From positions 8,681,001-8,745,000 of the forward strand of contig NC_074713.1 in the NCBI RefSeq assembly GCF_947242115.1: DNA of 64,000 bases, in the 5' to 3' direction. Under the pieces are notes generated by a model. It had not been told where the DNA came from, did no database searches, and was given only the letters and a program-made list of their open reading frames with translations. Source of the stretch: Biomphalaria glabrata. Its lineage: Eukaryota; Mollusca; Gastropoda; Planorbidae. The position numbers and the translations under genes are program-made. Below are positions 12,000 to 22,865 of this stretch, one piece after another. Every line of letters starts with the position of its first letter. The stretch's first letter is position 1.

Positions 12000-13395
12000 A
12001 CTTTTTTATGTTACTTAGTTCTTTTACTATTCTAAGGTTTGTCGAGGGTTCATAAAACCCTTCTCTCCATTGTTGCTACGCCATTGGTTACACCAGTTGT
12101 CAGCGACACGTGTATTCAGGGCAACTTTTGTAAGGTAGACCTTACCGGTAGTAAAGGGTCGTTGCACCAGCTGCCTTCCAGTCATTTATCTTCACACTAA
12201 ATCTAACTGCATTAAATCACCACTTTGTTACTTTCAACGAGATATCATCTTTCATATTTTTTTCAGCTTTCTGACATTTATGAGAAAGACCTTTGTATAA
12301 AATTATATATTGATTACTACTTGTTAAGATTTTCACTTGTCTGAACGGATCACACTTGCACATTTATGGTGCACTTATCGATGTATATCGATCAAGCTTT
12401 TACTTCTGTTTATGAGGTTAGTAATGTAAGAGTTAAATAACAGGCCTCCTCTCTTTTGAAATTTTGATAAAAACTAAAAGATTGCTTTTATTTTACTTTT
12501 ACCATGAACGTGAAAGCCAGGCAGTTGATTCTGTACTTTAAATTTAGCCACTTAGTTACCGCTCAATGTTTTTTTACAAAGCTTATATCACTCACTCAGT
12601 TTGTTTGTCTGTCTGGTAAAAACTTTGAACACGTTATTTCTCCCACACCCGTTCTCGGATCAAGTTAAAACTTCAAACATTTATTCATTGCATCTAACAA
12701 AGCATGAATCAATTAAAACATTAACCAATTGTCAATTAATTATTGGAAATTTATTATTTTGCTAGGTGTTGAAAAAGGGATATAAATTCTACTAAAATAT
12801 AAGGTTGTAAATGTGAAGTTATTCGCTATAGATAAGCTGTTTAAGTATTTTTTTTATGTTTTGCATGTTGTGTTGTTTTGTTGTTGTTTTTTTTTTGGGG
12901 GGGGGTATTTTTTATGCGCACCTGTTAAAGTCTAGTTTCTTCTCAAATTAGGCTGAAGAGCAGAGCTGAATATCCATATTCCACCAGAACTCAGAGTAGT
13001 TTTTCGAGCGCATATAGGCTACATTTAGGTCTTTCGCAGATAGCCTTCTCTTGCATAAGAATGTTCACAGAATGGATGGACCATAGGCATAGAAACAAAG
13101 AAACGAGCACCTGAAAAGGGAAACAACACACAAAAAGGTATCCTTTAAAGTTCCATTGGCTAAGCAAAGTACTAGTGGGCGGCTGACGGTGTGACAAAAA
13201 AAAAAGTCATCGTGTAAATATCAGTGTAAATCAGTGCATTAAAACAAGAAAAACATTTTTTAAATGCTTAAAAAAAAAACAAAGCTTATATTAAGTGTAA
13301 TTGTATCAACTAGTTTGGATCACTCTTGTAATTTAATAAACAGATGCTCTTGACATAATAAATAGGATTAATCGAAGATATTTTCACTAATTGTT
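12000..13395. other. No gene; one interspersed repeat at ~12,590-12,800
   Basis: Mostly AT-rich unassigned sequence. At 12,590-12,800 the text CAGTTTGTTTGTCTGTCTGG / TTATTTCTCCCACACCCG / GGATCAAGTTAAAACTTC looks like a dispersed element body, but its superfamily is unclear. The remainder shows only poly-T/G runs and chance ORFs. Confidence 0.4.
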
Positions 13396-13399
13396 TTGG

Positions 13400-16300
13400 T
13401 TTAGATTTTAGACACCGTGTTGAGAACTCTATTGTCTGATAACAGGACAAGGAAAGCAGCAGTTCGTTGCAGAGTTGCCCTATCTCCGTACAGAGCTAAC
13501 TCGCCATGCGAACCGGTTTCTTTTTCACTCAAATGACTATTTTTGGGGTGTAGTATCGCTCAATCGTAAAGCAGGTGGTTAACCTTTTTGTCGTCTTTCT
13601 GGCGGTGTCTGCATCGTGAATCGAAGTTAGCTTTAAATTTAGCAAAATAATCTCCGATTGGACAGTGTCCCGTTCTGTACCTAACAATTGTAACCTGTTC
13701 TTCCCTGTTTAACTGCCACCATTCGTCCGATTTAGAGGGTCTTTAAAAGTTTTGCAAGACCTCATTGTCTGTGCTTCCGTTTTCCCAATTCCGGTGCCAC
13801 TTTTCTGTCGACCATTCGTTTACAATTGTCCGAGCCTGCTCAATTGTCTGTGGCTCCTTCACAGGGTCTAGTTTGGTTCAGAGCTTGGCTAGTAAGTCAG
13901 CCCTCACGTTACCTTCAATACCGTCATGTCCCTGTATTTACTGTAATGTCGTCCGAATGCTGTGTTTTTCTTGAAAGCGTCCCGCGCACGTCAGTGTTTT
14001 TGCCAATGGTTCCGTTAGGTTCTAGTAGCGTTTTCGATGGCCTGTAGGCATGACAATTAAATCTGTAAATAGCACAATTGGACTGGGCTTTGCTGTTTTC
14101 TTGTTAAAATGTTCTTCAATGTACTCTACTGCATTTTGAATTGCAACCATTTCAAAGCTACGTAGTTGCTCATGCCGAAGGCTCTTCAATCTCTAGGTTT
14201 GAAAAAAAAAACCTGTTTGAACAACAGTAAAAAAAAAAAACCTGTTTGAACAACCGTTCTGTCTGGAAGAGATTCATAGTCAATGCATATGTAAACCATT
14301 GCTATTTCCGATATATCTGGCACTCCGGGCGCATGGACTAGAAAGGCCGAGTACACCGCGAACCTCCGCCATTTCCTATGTTGTTCCAAGCTAACCGTGC
14401 AGGACTCGCCATTAATGTAACAGTTCCTGAGGAACGGCGCACGGATTATCGACAGGGACGTGGGAGCTCTCTCTCAACTCCGCCCTGTGCAATGGGAAAG
14501 CTCTCGTCTTCCCTTGGACACTCCCACAGGAGTTTTGCTATTCATTTGGCCTAATTACTTCCTCAAGTAATCGTTTCCACCCGGGTGCCACGATGAGGCA
14601 GAATAGCGTACCCAGGTTGCTCATGCCAGAACACGTACCCAGAATTTCGTCGTTTTCAGTGGAGACGGGAAATTGAGCTACCACACCATACCCAGATGTT
14701 TTCTCATCTAGGTTCTCTCTCTTGGAACAATCTGTGAACACCTTAATGGTATCGGCTGGGTACTGGGCAATACTTTTTCCTGGCGTGCTTTGAAAGATGG
14801 CTTTTATGCATTTCTTGTTCATTTCAGGGTTAATCATCGACTTCCTCGCCTCCGGGTGTCCAGGAGCATTCGCAGGGGAAGAATGAAAGCTGCTCTGTTC
14901 CGGGGTAGATTAACTTCTTTGGACAATTCCCACACAGTGTACATGAAAGAGTTCCGTTTCAGCCTATCTTCGCCCCACCAGTTGTCTACCAGACTTCTGA
15001 CGGGGCAGCCTTCTTCCAGCCGTTTGAATTTTTCGAAAGCCATCAATACGACTTGCTTCCTTTGCAATTTCAGTGGCGGAAGATCCTTCATGACCTCACT
15101 CGCAGCGATTGATGTTTTACAAAATGCACCACAGATAAGTCTACTAGCTTGGTTCTGCACAGAGTTTAAGCCCGCTAGAGACGTTTGCGAGGCATATACT
15201 TGCGCAAGACACGAATACTCTATCCTTGCCCTTTCAGACCTAATGTAAAGGGCCCGCAAAACGTTTGCTTTGCCCCCCCCCCCCACTTGGCCATGGCTAA
15301 CCACTTTACCACCTTAAGGCTTTCTGACGCTTGTTCCCGTACTAGTCTCACATGATCGGACAAACCCATCTTAGGGTCCAGGGTGACTCCCAGATATTTA
15401 GGCTTGGCTTCCATCTTCAGAGTTGTACCATTGATTGAGAGAGAAATTTGTTCTTTTTGTATATCTTTGCCAAGTGTGAAGAGGGTCCAGACTGTTTTGG
15501 CACAGTTAACGTCCATGTTTCACAACTGTGTGTAGCAAGAAGTCGTGACTAAGCCACGTTGGAGTTCTGCATCTAGAGCTACTGCGGACCTCCCAGTTTT
15601 CCAGATTAGCAAATCATCCGCGAAGTGCAGAGAGCGACACCTGAGGCGTTCGTAAACCAAAAATAATGTGCATGAGAGTGACGATCCCTGAGGTAACCCT
15701 TGATCTAGCACTTTCTTATTGAACAAGTGCTCGCCATAACGTCTTGGAACCAACCGATCTGATAGGAAGCTTTTTATCCACCGATACATATTTGAGTTTA
15801 CCCCCAATTTCATCAACTTTAACAACAAACCTTGTCGCCAGACCCTGTCATACGCCTGTTTGAGATCGAGAAAGACTCCAAGTGTCGACTCACCCTATTT
15901 TGTCCCTTCCGCCTCTCTGGAAACCGTCCGCTATCTCTTGCATAAAGACCGTTACTTCGTTACATCGTACTGCGTTTTTGTCTGAAATCATCCTGCTCCT
16001 GGCAAATCAGTTTGTTTGACTCGAGAAATCACGTAATCTGACGTTTAATACTTCTATCATGAACCTTTCTCACATACGATGTGAGGGAAATTGGTCTGTA
16101 CTCTCTGGGCTGTTGGCGTCCTTGCCTTTTTTAAGAATGATAGCTAATCTCAACGGGGAAATCCCCTTGAATCTAGATCCGATTTAGCAAGTCGTGCAGC
16201 TTTTGGAGGGCTATTGTACCAATGTTTTTTAGCATATCTCAGCTGATGCCATCTGGCCCTGCTGCTTTGTGAAGTCTAGCCTTTATTTTTTTTTTGATAG

Positions 16301-16800
16301 CGAAAGCCAACTTCATCATTGTAAAGGGATTAGAGAAAGTCTCTGTCCCAGTCTCGTTGTCGACCAACCTGCGTTTTTCTTTGGCTCTTCTAATGCGATT
16401 GAGGGCCACCGACATGGAATTTTTCTTACGAACTTTAGAGACCCCAGCGAATGTTTGTTCAAAGCCTCCGCTCTCTTTTTCTCAGTTATAACAGGGCCAC
16501 TTGGTGTTTGTAGAGGCTCCGCTATTCTCGGTTCCCCCACACCAGCCAGGTTGTTTAGTAATTTCCATGCCTGTCTCCCATTAGGTTCGCACAGACATCC
16601 GACCACTTTTTAAGTGATTCTTCTGACACTGTTTCTCTTACCAGCGTCCTGAGCTTGGTGTAGGCTTGTCTTGTTTCTGCTGTCTTTTGTCTAGCGTGCT
16701 TTCTTCGTGCCGCTTTTCGTTGCCGGACAAGACGTGCCAAGGTTTGGGACCAAAATGACTGGTATCTGCGCCTGCCGTTCATATTAACAAACACATGTTT
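13400..16800 (-). mobile_element. Decayed LINE with RT and RNase H (I/Nimb/Loa-like)
   Basis: Read 3' to 5' on the plus strand, the minus strand gives in order: a linker with AWKLLNNLAG; thumb/palm pieces MYRWIKSFLSDRLVPRR, LDQGLPQGSSLSCTLF and SLHFADDLLIWKT (RT catalytic FADD); KPKYLGVTLDPKMG; QNQASRLICGAF; RNase H pieces IKVFTDCSKRE, LRSFEMVAIQNAVEYIEE and GHDGIEGNVRADLLAK; and a C-terminal RYRTGHCPIGDYFAKF...FDSRCRH. The same C-terminal signature is in the LINE at 33.0-36.0 kb, so they belong to one superfamily. Many frameshifts and stops and no endonuclease: an old, 5'-truncated copy. It is a useful guide to what the 33-kb element has lost. Confidence 0.85.
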
Positions 16801-16842
16801 TATAATTTCCTCCTTACTACATACATTTACATTTGAAAATAC

Positions 16843-17148
16843 TGTTATAACCCTAATGGTGGCGCGATAGGGTTAACTGTAGTTTCAGCTGACACACGTC
16901 AACTCAGGCAAATCACTCAGGTCAACGGCTGGCAATGGACAAGGGACAGTACTGCTAGTACACGCAAATATGACCCGTTATGGCCATGTGATCGAATTCA
17001 CAGACGAGAGACAGTGTGTAAGAAAGGGACAGTTCAAGACGGGACATCGAGGAGACCGGGACTGTGAGTCGGCCATAAAGTCGGTCCTGGGACCTGGCGG
17101 AGTCCTCAAGTGCAATGTACGAGCCCAGAAAGAGATAGAAGTGCTTGG
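16843..17148 (+). mobile_element. LTR fragment related to the 27-kb LTRs
   Basis: It starts TGTTATAACCC like the LTRs at 27,443 and 29,106 and shares GGGTTAACTGT, TCAGCTGACA, GGGACAGTACTG, GAGACCGGGACTGT, GTCGGCCAT and AGTCGGTCCTGG in the same order. It is an older relative. The 3' part is missing where a family 1 SINE begins. Confidence 0.7.
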
Positions 17149-17370
17149 TTTCCGAACAGAGGTGCCGGGCTCGAATCTTGGTGATGACTGGGTTTTTTTT
17201 TTTTTTCGGGATCTTTAAGGCGCCTCTGACTCCACCCAGTTATTATGAATACCTGGTATAAGTTTGTCTTTTTTCTGGCCACATAGCATTCTCGTTAACC
17301 GTTGGCCACATAAACAGATGACCTATTAACCAATAGATCGCATAGATCTGAAAGGAGAACTTCACTGTTT
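17149..17370 (+). mobile_element. SINE family 1
   Basis: GTGCTTGGTTTCCGAACAGA, GGGCTCGAATCTTGGTGATG, a long T run, GGCGCCTCTGACTCCACCCA, CATTCTCGTTAACCGTTGGC and GATCTGAAAGGAGAAC follow the family order. It abuts and probably interrupts the LTR fragment upstream. Confidence 0.7.
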
Positions 17371-17473
17371 GACTCTCCATATTGCAGTGTAGACATGTCC
17401 ATCTTGATATACCGTGAGTAAACATATTGCGCATGCGTCAGCTTAGGTTAAAAAACCCAAATGATTCGCTAGG

Positions 17474-17560
17474 GCAGCGGTTCTCAACCTATTTAACTCG
17501 TCGACTGCTTTTTTTTAAATTCCTCACAATGCAGCGACCCCAAACTAAAATTATTATCGT
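17474..17560 (+). mobile_element. hAT-type terminal sequence
   Basis: GCAGCGGTTCTCAACCTATT followed by a GCAGCGACCCC-like segment resembles the common hAT terminal consensus (CAG-GGTTCTCAACCT, then CGCGACCCC). I do not see a matching opposite end nearby, so this is a partial or decayed copy. Confidence 0.45.
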
Positions 17561-18885
17561 TTATAAGCATATATAACTGTGCTTTTGCAAATGCTATAGA
17601 ATCGTAATTCTGATGTAAGTTTTCGGTATGTATTGCAAAAGCTTTATTTTAAATCACGAAAAAAAAAAGTAATAATAGTTTGTCTTATATCTTTCGTCAA
17701 TTTAACGATGAAACTAGTTTCTGTTTTAATATATTAGGAATTCTCGGGCCTGTCTTTGCAAGAGTAATACTTCTGAGTAAGTATTATGTATTTAGGCTTG
17801 ATAACTAACAGAAGAAGAAGGCGCAATACAGAGGTAGGGAGATATTACTTTAAACACTTCATTCATATTTGTTGGGTTTTTTGTTTTCAGATAATTTTTC
17901 ATTGTATTCGTTTGTCATGTTTAATCTCATTACAATACCTCTATTTAAGTCGGAACTACATAGAACCTGGAACCAGGAATCTTGATCCAGAAACCAGGAA
18001 GGCTGATCTCAAAAACGGCTCTAATGATGTTTCTATAAATTTAACAGTTGATGTATATTGTTGAGAAAAGAATTACTAGCTCGCTGGCCGCACTTGGAAA
18101 ACTCTAATTTGACCGTTATCATTTTTCAAGTAAAAAATGAAATAAATTTAAATTTTGGCAGTTGTTTAGCTTCTTTACTATAACATCCATTAAGGAACAG
18201 GTGCATATCTATTTACTCCTATCAAGCCACGTTAGCTGCCAGGGAAACACTATTGAATAATTACAAATAAGGAGACCAAATAAGAAAGAAGTTGACTTTT
18301 AATTACCCAATACCTCATTAAATATTAACTTTTTTTATCGCCGATACCAGAAAATTGGTCACTTTTCATTCATTAGCGTATTCCCCTAAACAAATTTCAA
18401 AAAGTTTTTTGACACAAAGACGGAACAAACTAAAGTAGTTTCATCAAATCAAAAACAAAAATTAGACTATGTAATCTGCCCTGTTTGATTGCCTTTAGCT
18501 AACCACAAATAGAAGGCACGAAAGATAGACGACCTGTTCATTATAGAAGTCAGATGACCATGACAACTATTCTGAAGGATCTTTTCTGTGAATAATTGAT
18601 TCTGATGTTCAAAACTTGATTTTTTATTGCAAATCAGATTCGTTTAAAACGTTATCATGAGACGAAGAGTAATGTAGGGTATTTGAATATTGTTAAAATT
18701 ATCGATCGGGAAATAGGGACATAGCTGTTGAGGTAGCGAAATGAAAGCGGTTTATATACATGGATAACAAACGTATTAATCATTAACTTTTTAAAGAGCT
18801 TTTTATGCTTGCTTACAAGAGCAAATTATTGAGTGTCTTTAACAAAGCAGAAAGCGTCATTCTATTAAGTAACAGGGGGAAATTT
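17561..18885. other. No gene seen
   Basis: AT-rich, with chance ORFs only. It may be the interior of a decayed hAT element linking the terminal-like sequence at 17.47 kb with the transposase-like text at 18.9 kb, but I cannot show continuity. Confidence 0.3.
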
Positions 18886-18889
18886 AGAA

Positions 18890-19600
18890 ACAATGTTGTC
18901 AAAAAAAATACTCGACCAAGTCATAGAGAGCATTGGCAAGCTGATAAATGCTGCTCTCGGTAGAGAAGTAATTGACGAGGATATGCTTTCCCTGCAGAGT
19001 GACTCTACCCAAGATATCCACATGCACAGATCATTGCTCTGTTGTGGTTTCTTATGTTCATATGCGTATGGCGACTGCTGACTTTAATAAGTAGTCATAT
19101 ATCAACTGATGTCGAATTGAAAGAACTTGTTATTGAACTTCTTGCATCATGCAATATTGGCGTAAACAAGTGAAGCTCAATGTACGGTGCAGCCAACATG
19201 CAAGGAAAATAGAACGGATTTTCAGTATGGTTATCAAAGAGTATCCACAGCTAATGTATGTGTGGTGCTACGCGCATATTCTGAACCTGGTGTTAGGAGA
19301 AACAACAAGCATGACAATGTCTTGTGCGTCACTCTTTGGAGTACTGATTGACAACGCTATTTTTTCCTGACAAATTCTTACACACGTATGGATATTTAGG
19401 AAAGTGGGACGAAAGATCCTTATCCCTGACGACTACATACAACAGAAGAAACACAGTGATGGACCAAAAATGTGGCTCAAAAACTCTTCATATGTCAGTG
19501 TTTTTCTAGAGCTTGGCACAAATTGAAAAGAACAGCGAATCTTCAACTTACATATGAACAGAAATCAATGCCTTCAAATATGTTTTACTGAGATATACAA
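18890..19600 (+). pseudogene. hAT transposase remnant (ZMYM1-like)
   Basis: Broken plus-strand pieces: KKILDQVIESIGKLINAALG, then a stretch with ARKIERIFSMVIKEYPQLMY and CYAHILNLVLGETTSMTMSC, then SDGPKMWLKNSSYVSVFLEL. The C-x-AH-LNLVL segment is characteristic of hAT transposases of the ZMYM1/zinc-finger-TTF type. Stops and frameshifts split it, so it is a fossil transposase, not a host gene. Confidence 0.6.
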
Positions 19601-20345
19601 TCATTTTTACCGCAGTTTGTTTCCTTATTAAGGTTGCGATTTTACTGTAAATATTTTTAACGTAGCTAATATTATAGTAAAATAGTTTACGTAATACCAT
19701 GCATGCATGAGCTCAGTTTACGATGCATTATGTCATGTTTTGAGACGTACCAGTGATGCACAATATATGGTATTCCATAAGCGGGGCCTGGATATATGGT
19801 AATGCCAGGGCCGATTTCGACGTCCAGTTTGCCCTCCTCTTCACTACAATAATCAGTATTTCCTTGACAAATTAACAATTAACTAGGGTACCTTTTTTTT
19901 TTTTGCTTAATACATGACATAACATCACAACAGCAACTAACGAAATTTACGTTCATACTACTGTTGGACTCTAAATTCGTTACAAGAATGTTACAAGCGA
20001 AGTTGCCATCAGAAAGTTGGATTGCATACTGTTATTTAATTGCCAAGAGAATACAAGATTTCTTGTGTCTGGTTTTTGTGATCGGTGTCTTGTATCTTCT
20101 CCGTGCGGTGAAATGTTACAATCCAGAACTAATCGTTGTTTAAATGTTTAAAATCTTTTTAGCTTTCTTCATAGTACTTTGTCCAAGTGTGTTTTGCTTG
20201 TTGCCAATGATCGTCTATGCCTCTATGACATAAATGGCTTCAATTTACTAACATACAAGTGCATTAAAAACAAACTTCAAAAGTGTAAGTGGGTGGGTCC
20301 ACCACACACAATACAGACTCCACTTACTTAAATTAGGCCCAGTAT
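19600..20345. other. No gene seen
   Basis: Unassigned, moderately AT-rich sequence on both strands. No convincing exon. Confidence 0.35.
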
Positions 20346-20349
20346 ATTA

Positions 20350-20430
20350 TTAACTCTTTCTCTCCTAACTGACGATACCAACGTTGATTCCACCAGAATG
20401 TGGTAAATAATTACGGAGAGAAAGAGTTAA
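20350..20430. mobile_element. 81-bp hairpin MITE
   Basis: Perfect terminal inverted repeats TTAACTCTTTCTCTCC at the left and GGAGAGAAAGAGTTAA at the right enclose a ~49-bp core. The outermost TTAA on each side can be read as a TTAA target duplication, as used by piggyBac- and Kolobok-like elements, or the flanking TTA as a 3-bp duplication. It is too short to code. Confidence 0.65.
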
Positions 20431-20439
20431 TTAGGACTC

Positions 20440-20730
20440 TCATTTTGAGGGCGTTGCCTTCAACTGTCGACAGCTCTTCAATAAATGTCAAGGACGATCT
20501 CTGGTCTTGACGGTATGGATAGACATTGTGCCACAAAGTCTTAGCTATGAATCTGATAGTGGTCTATTCTGAAGGTAAAGGTGGACTTAACAGGACGCCA
20601 ATGTCAGTGATAACTTGTGAATTTCACAACAAAAAGATTTATTTACAATTACTTCTCTCTACCACTCATAGGATTGTATAGTCTGCATACACTTAGTATC
20701 AAAGTACAGACACTTCATTGACTTTGCTAC
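20440..20730. other. Unassigned block of even composition
   Basis: 20,455-20,620 is less AT-rich than its neighbours and has no obvious repeat. I find no open frame with splice sites on either strand. Function unknown. Confidence 0.25.
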
Positions 20731-20990
20731 ATAGTAGTTTATAAAGTACACATTTTCATAACCTTAGTGTGCATTTAAATTAGTTGTTTTTTTTTTCAAC
20801 AAAATAAATTTTTCTATAAAAAGTACATCTTTTGAAACAGTGTGCATTTAACTTATTTATTTATTCAACCAAATACATTATCTACAAAAAGTACAAACCT
20901 TAGAAATACATTATCTACAAAAAGTACAATCTTTAGAAGCCTAGTGTGAATTAAGCTTTTTTTTTTAAACAAAATTCACATTCGCAAAGG
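20730..20990. repeat. Degenerate tandem repeat with ACAAAAAGTACAA core
   Basis: Words GTGTGCATTTAA, CTATAAAAAGTACAT, ATTATCTACAAAAAGTACAA and TAGTGTGAATTAAGC recur at uneven spacing. An old local tandem array. Confidence 0.5.
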
Positions 20991-21252
20991 ACTTTACCAA
21001 CAATAGCCTAACACTGGAATTTACCCACTATAGCCACGCACTGACTCCCTTACAAGGGAATAAATATACAAAAGTACTACTAAGCCCAACTTTCCCAGCT
21101 AGACTCTGTTCTGGCACACTGGACAATCTAACTGCTTGAACACATGTATAAAAAATCATTTAACAAGCACAACTCTTATCAAGACAAACAAATAACCATT
21201 TCCAACAACACCCATTTCCAACCAAGAACATATTTGTTTTTGTATCACTCAG

Positions 21253-21791
21253 CTGTCTCTCGCAACAACATTTAAAACATGCTTTCCTCGTTTATCAACC
21301 GACAATATTTGGCAATTTAGCAGTCTCTTGCAACAACATTCAAAACATGCTTTCCTCGTTTATCAACTGACAATATTTGGCAATTTAGCAGTCTCTCGCA
21401 ACAACATTCAAAACATGCTTTCCTCGTTTATCAACCGACAATATTTGGCAATTTAGCAGTCTCTCGCAACAACATTCAAAACATGCTTTCCTCGTTTATC
21501 AACTGACAATATTTGGCAATTTAGCAGTCTCTCGCAACAACATTCAAAACATGCTTTCCTCGTTTATCAACTGACAATATTTGGCAATTTAGCAGTCTCT
21601 CGCAACAACATTCAAAACATGCTTTCCTCGTTTATCAACTGACAATATTTGGCAATTTAGCAGTCTCTCGCAACAACATTCAAAACATGCTTTCCTCGTT
21701 TATCAACTGACAATATTTGGCAATTTAGCAGTTTCTCGCAACAACATTCAGAACATGCTTTCCTCATTTATCAACCGACTATATTTGGCAG
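21253..21791. repeat. 68-bp satellite-like tandem array, about 8 copies
   Basis: Unit beginning CAGTCTCTCGCAACAACATT, with ATGCTTTCCTCGTTTATCAA and ACAATATTTGGCAATTTAG. Copy starts fall at 21,321, 21,389, 21,457, 21,525, 21,593, 21,661 and 21,729, an exact 68-bp period. Copies differ by only a few bases (CAACT/CAACC), with the most degraded copies at the ends, so the array was homogenised recently. There are no spacers, so it is not CRISPR-like. Confidence 0.95.
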
Positions 21792-21799
21792 AATGTCCC

Positions 21800-22475
21800 A
21801 TGTTCAGCCTTCTGACAGTAGCAGAGAAAGGTTGTCTTAGGCACAACAAAATGATCAGCACCATAACTAAGGAAAAGGTTCCAAGGCCAACAAAAATGAG
21901 CAAACTCAGTGTTGAAATCTGGGGATCAATAGATGTACACTCTTATGTTGTTGTTTTTTAACTCATGTATATAAACTAAAACAATTACCTTACAATAAGT
22001 ATGTTTTGTGTTAGCAAGAAAAAAAAAATTGTATCATTAAAGAAAAGAAAATTCACATTCATGTAAAAATTCTAGAATTCATCTTTTTATAAATGTTTAA
22101 GTATCCATTTTTTTTAAATACATTGAGTTACTTAAAATTAAATTTGATTTATTCAATATTTGGAAGCAAATACTTGTATAGAGCAAACAGCAACTGAAGA
22201 ATAATTCAAAATAGTCTAAGTAGTCTAATAGTTAAATATTAAAGAAGATTGAAAATAGTACCAAAGATTTCTTTGAATTGTTTTTCATCAAAGTTAAATA
22301 TAACACCATGGCGGTGTTAAATTTTGACAATGAATATTTTATAGCTCCTCTTGAACAATCATAATACTAGTTTTTGTATACTAACTTTAATTCCTTGTGT
22401 TTAGCATCAAAAAAAAAAATTATATTCTTGTCTACAAGAAAAAGTAAATACTATCCCTTCAGACCTATGGATGAT
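21800..22475. other. AT-rich stretch, no gene seen
   Basis: Between the 68-bp array and a SINE. Chance ORFs only. It may be intron or 3' flank of the kelch gene on the minus strand. Confidence 0.35.
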
Positions 22476-22479
22476 GATT

Positions 22480-22700
22480 AATGAGGGTGTCATGTGGTTA
22501 GCATAATGACCAACTGCCTTTACTTTCCCCAACTAATGTCAGGTAACCATTTGAGTTTGGTGAAATCATGGGTGTCCTTATTCCATAAAATTCTGAAATT
22601 CAAACTACCAGTCTTCAATGAGATTCAAATCAGAAAAAGTCAAGCATTTAGCTACTCAGCCACCACACTCCCAAGAAAATACCTACACCACATGGTGTTC
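22480..22700 (-). mobile_element. SINE family 1, minus strand
   Basis: Its reverse complement follows the family: AAATGCTTGACTTTTTCTGA, GAAGACTGGTAGTTTGAATT, GGTTACCTGACATTAGTTGG, GGCAGTTGGTCATTATGC and CACATGACACCCTCATTAAT. Diverged in the head. Confidence 0.65.
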
Positions 22701-22865
22701 CCAAGCGGTCACTCATCTAAGTACTAACCATGCCTGACATTGCGTGACTTAGGTGATTGAACAAAAACCTGTAATTTCAAAATGGTATGACCGTACATAA
22801 TACATAAAAAGCCACTATTGAATTAATATATATAACAATAGTAGAAAAAAGAAAAAAACACTCAC

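Noticed and set aside
21253-21791. CRISPR-like array
   Set aside because: Contiguous 68-bp repeats without unique spacers in a eukaryotic genome: a minisatellite.
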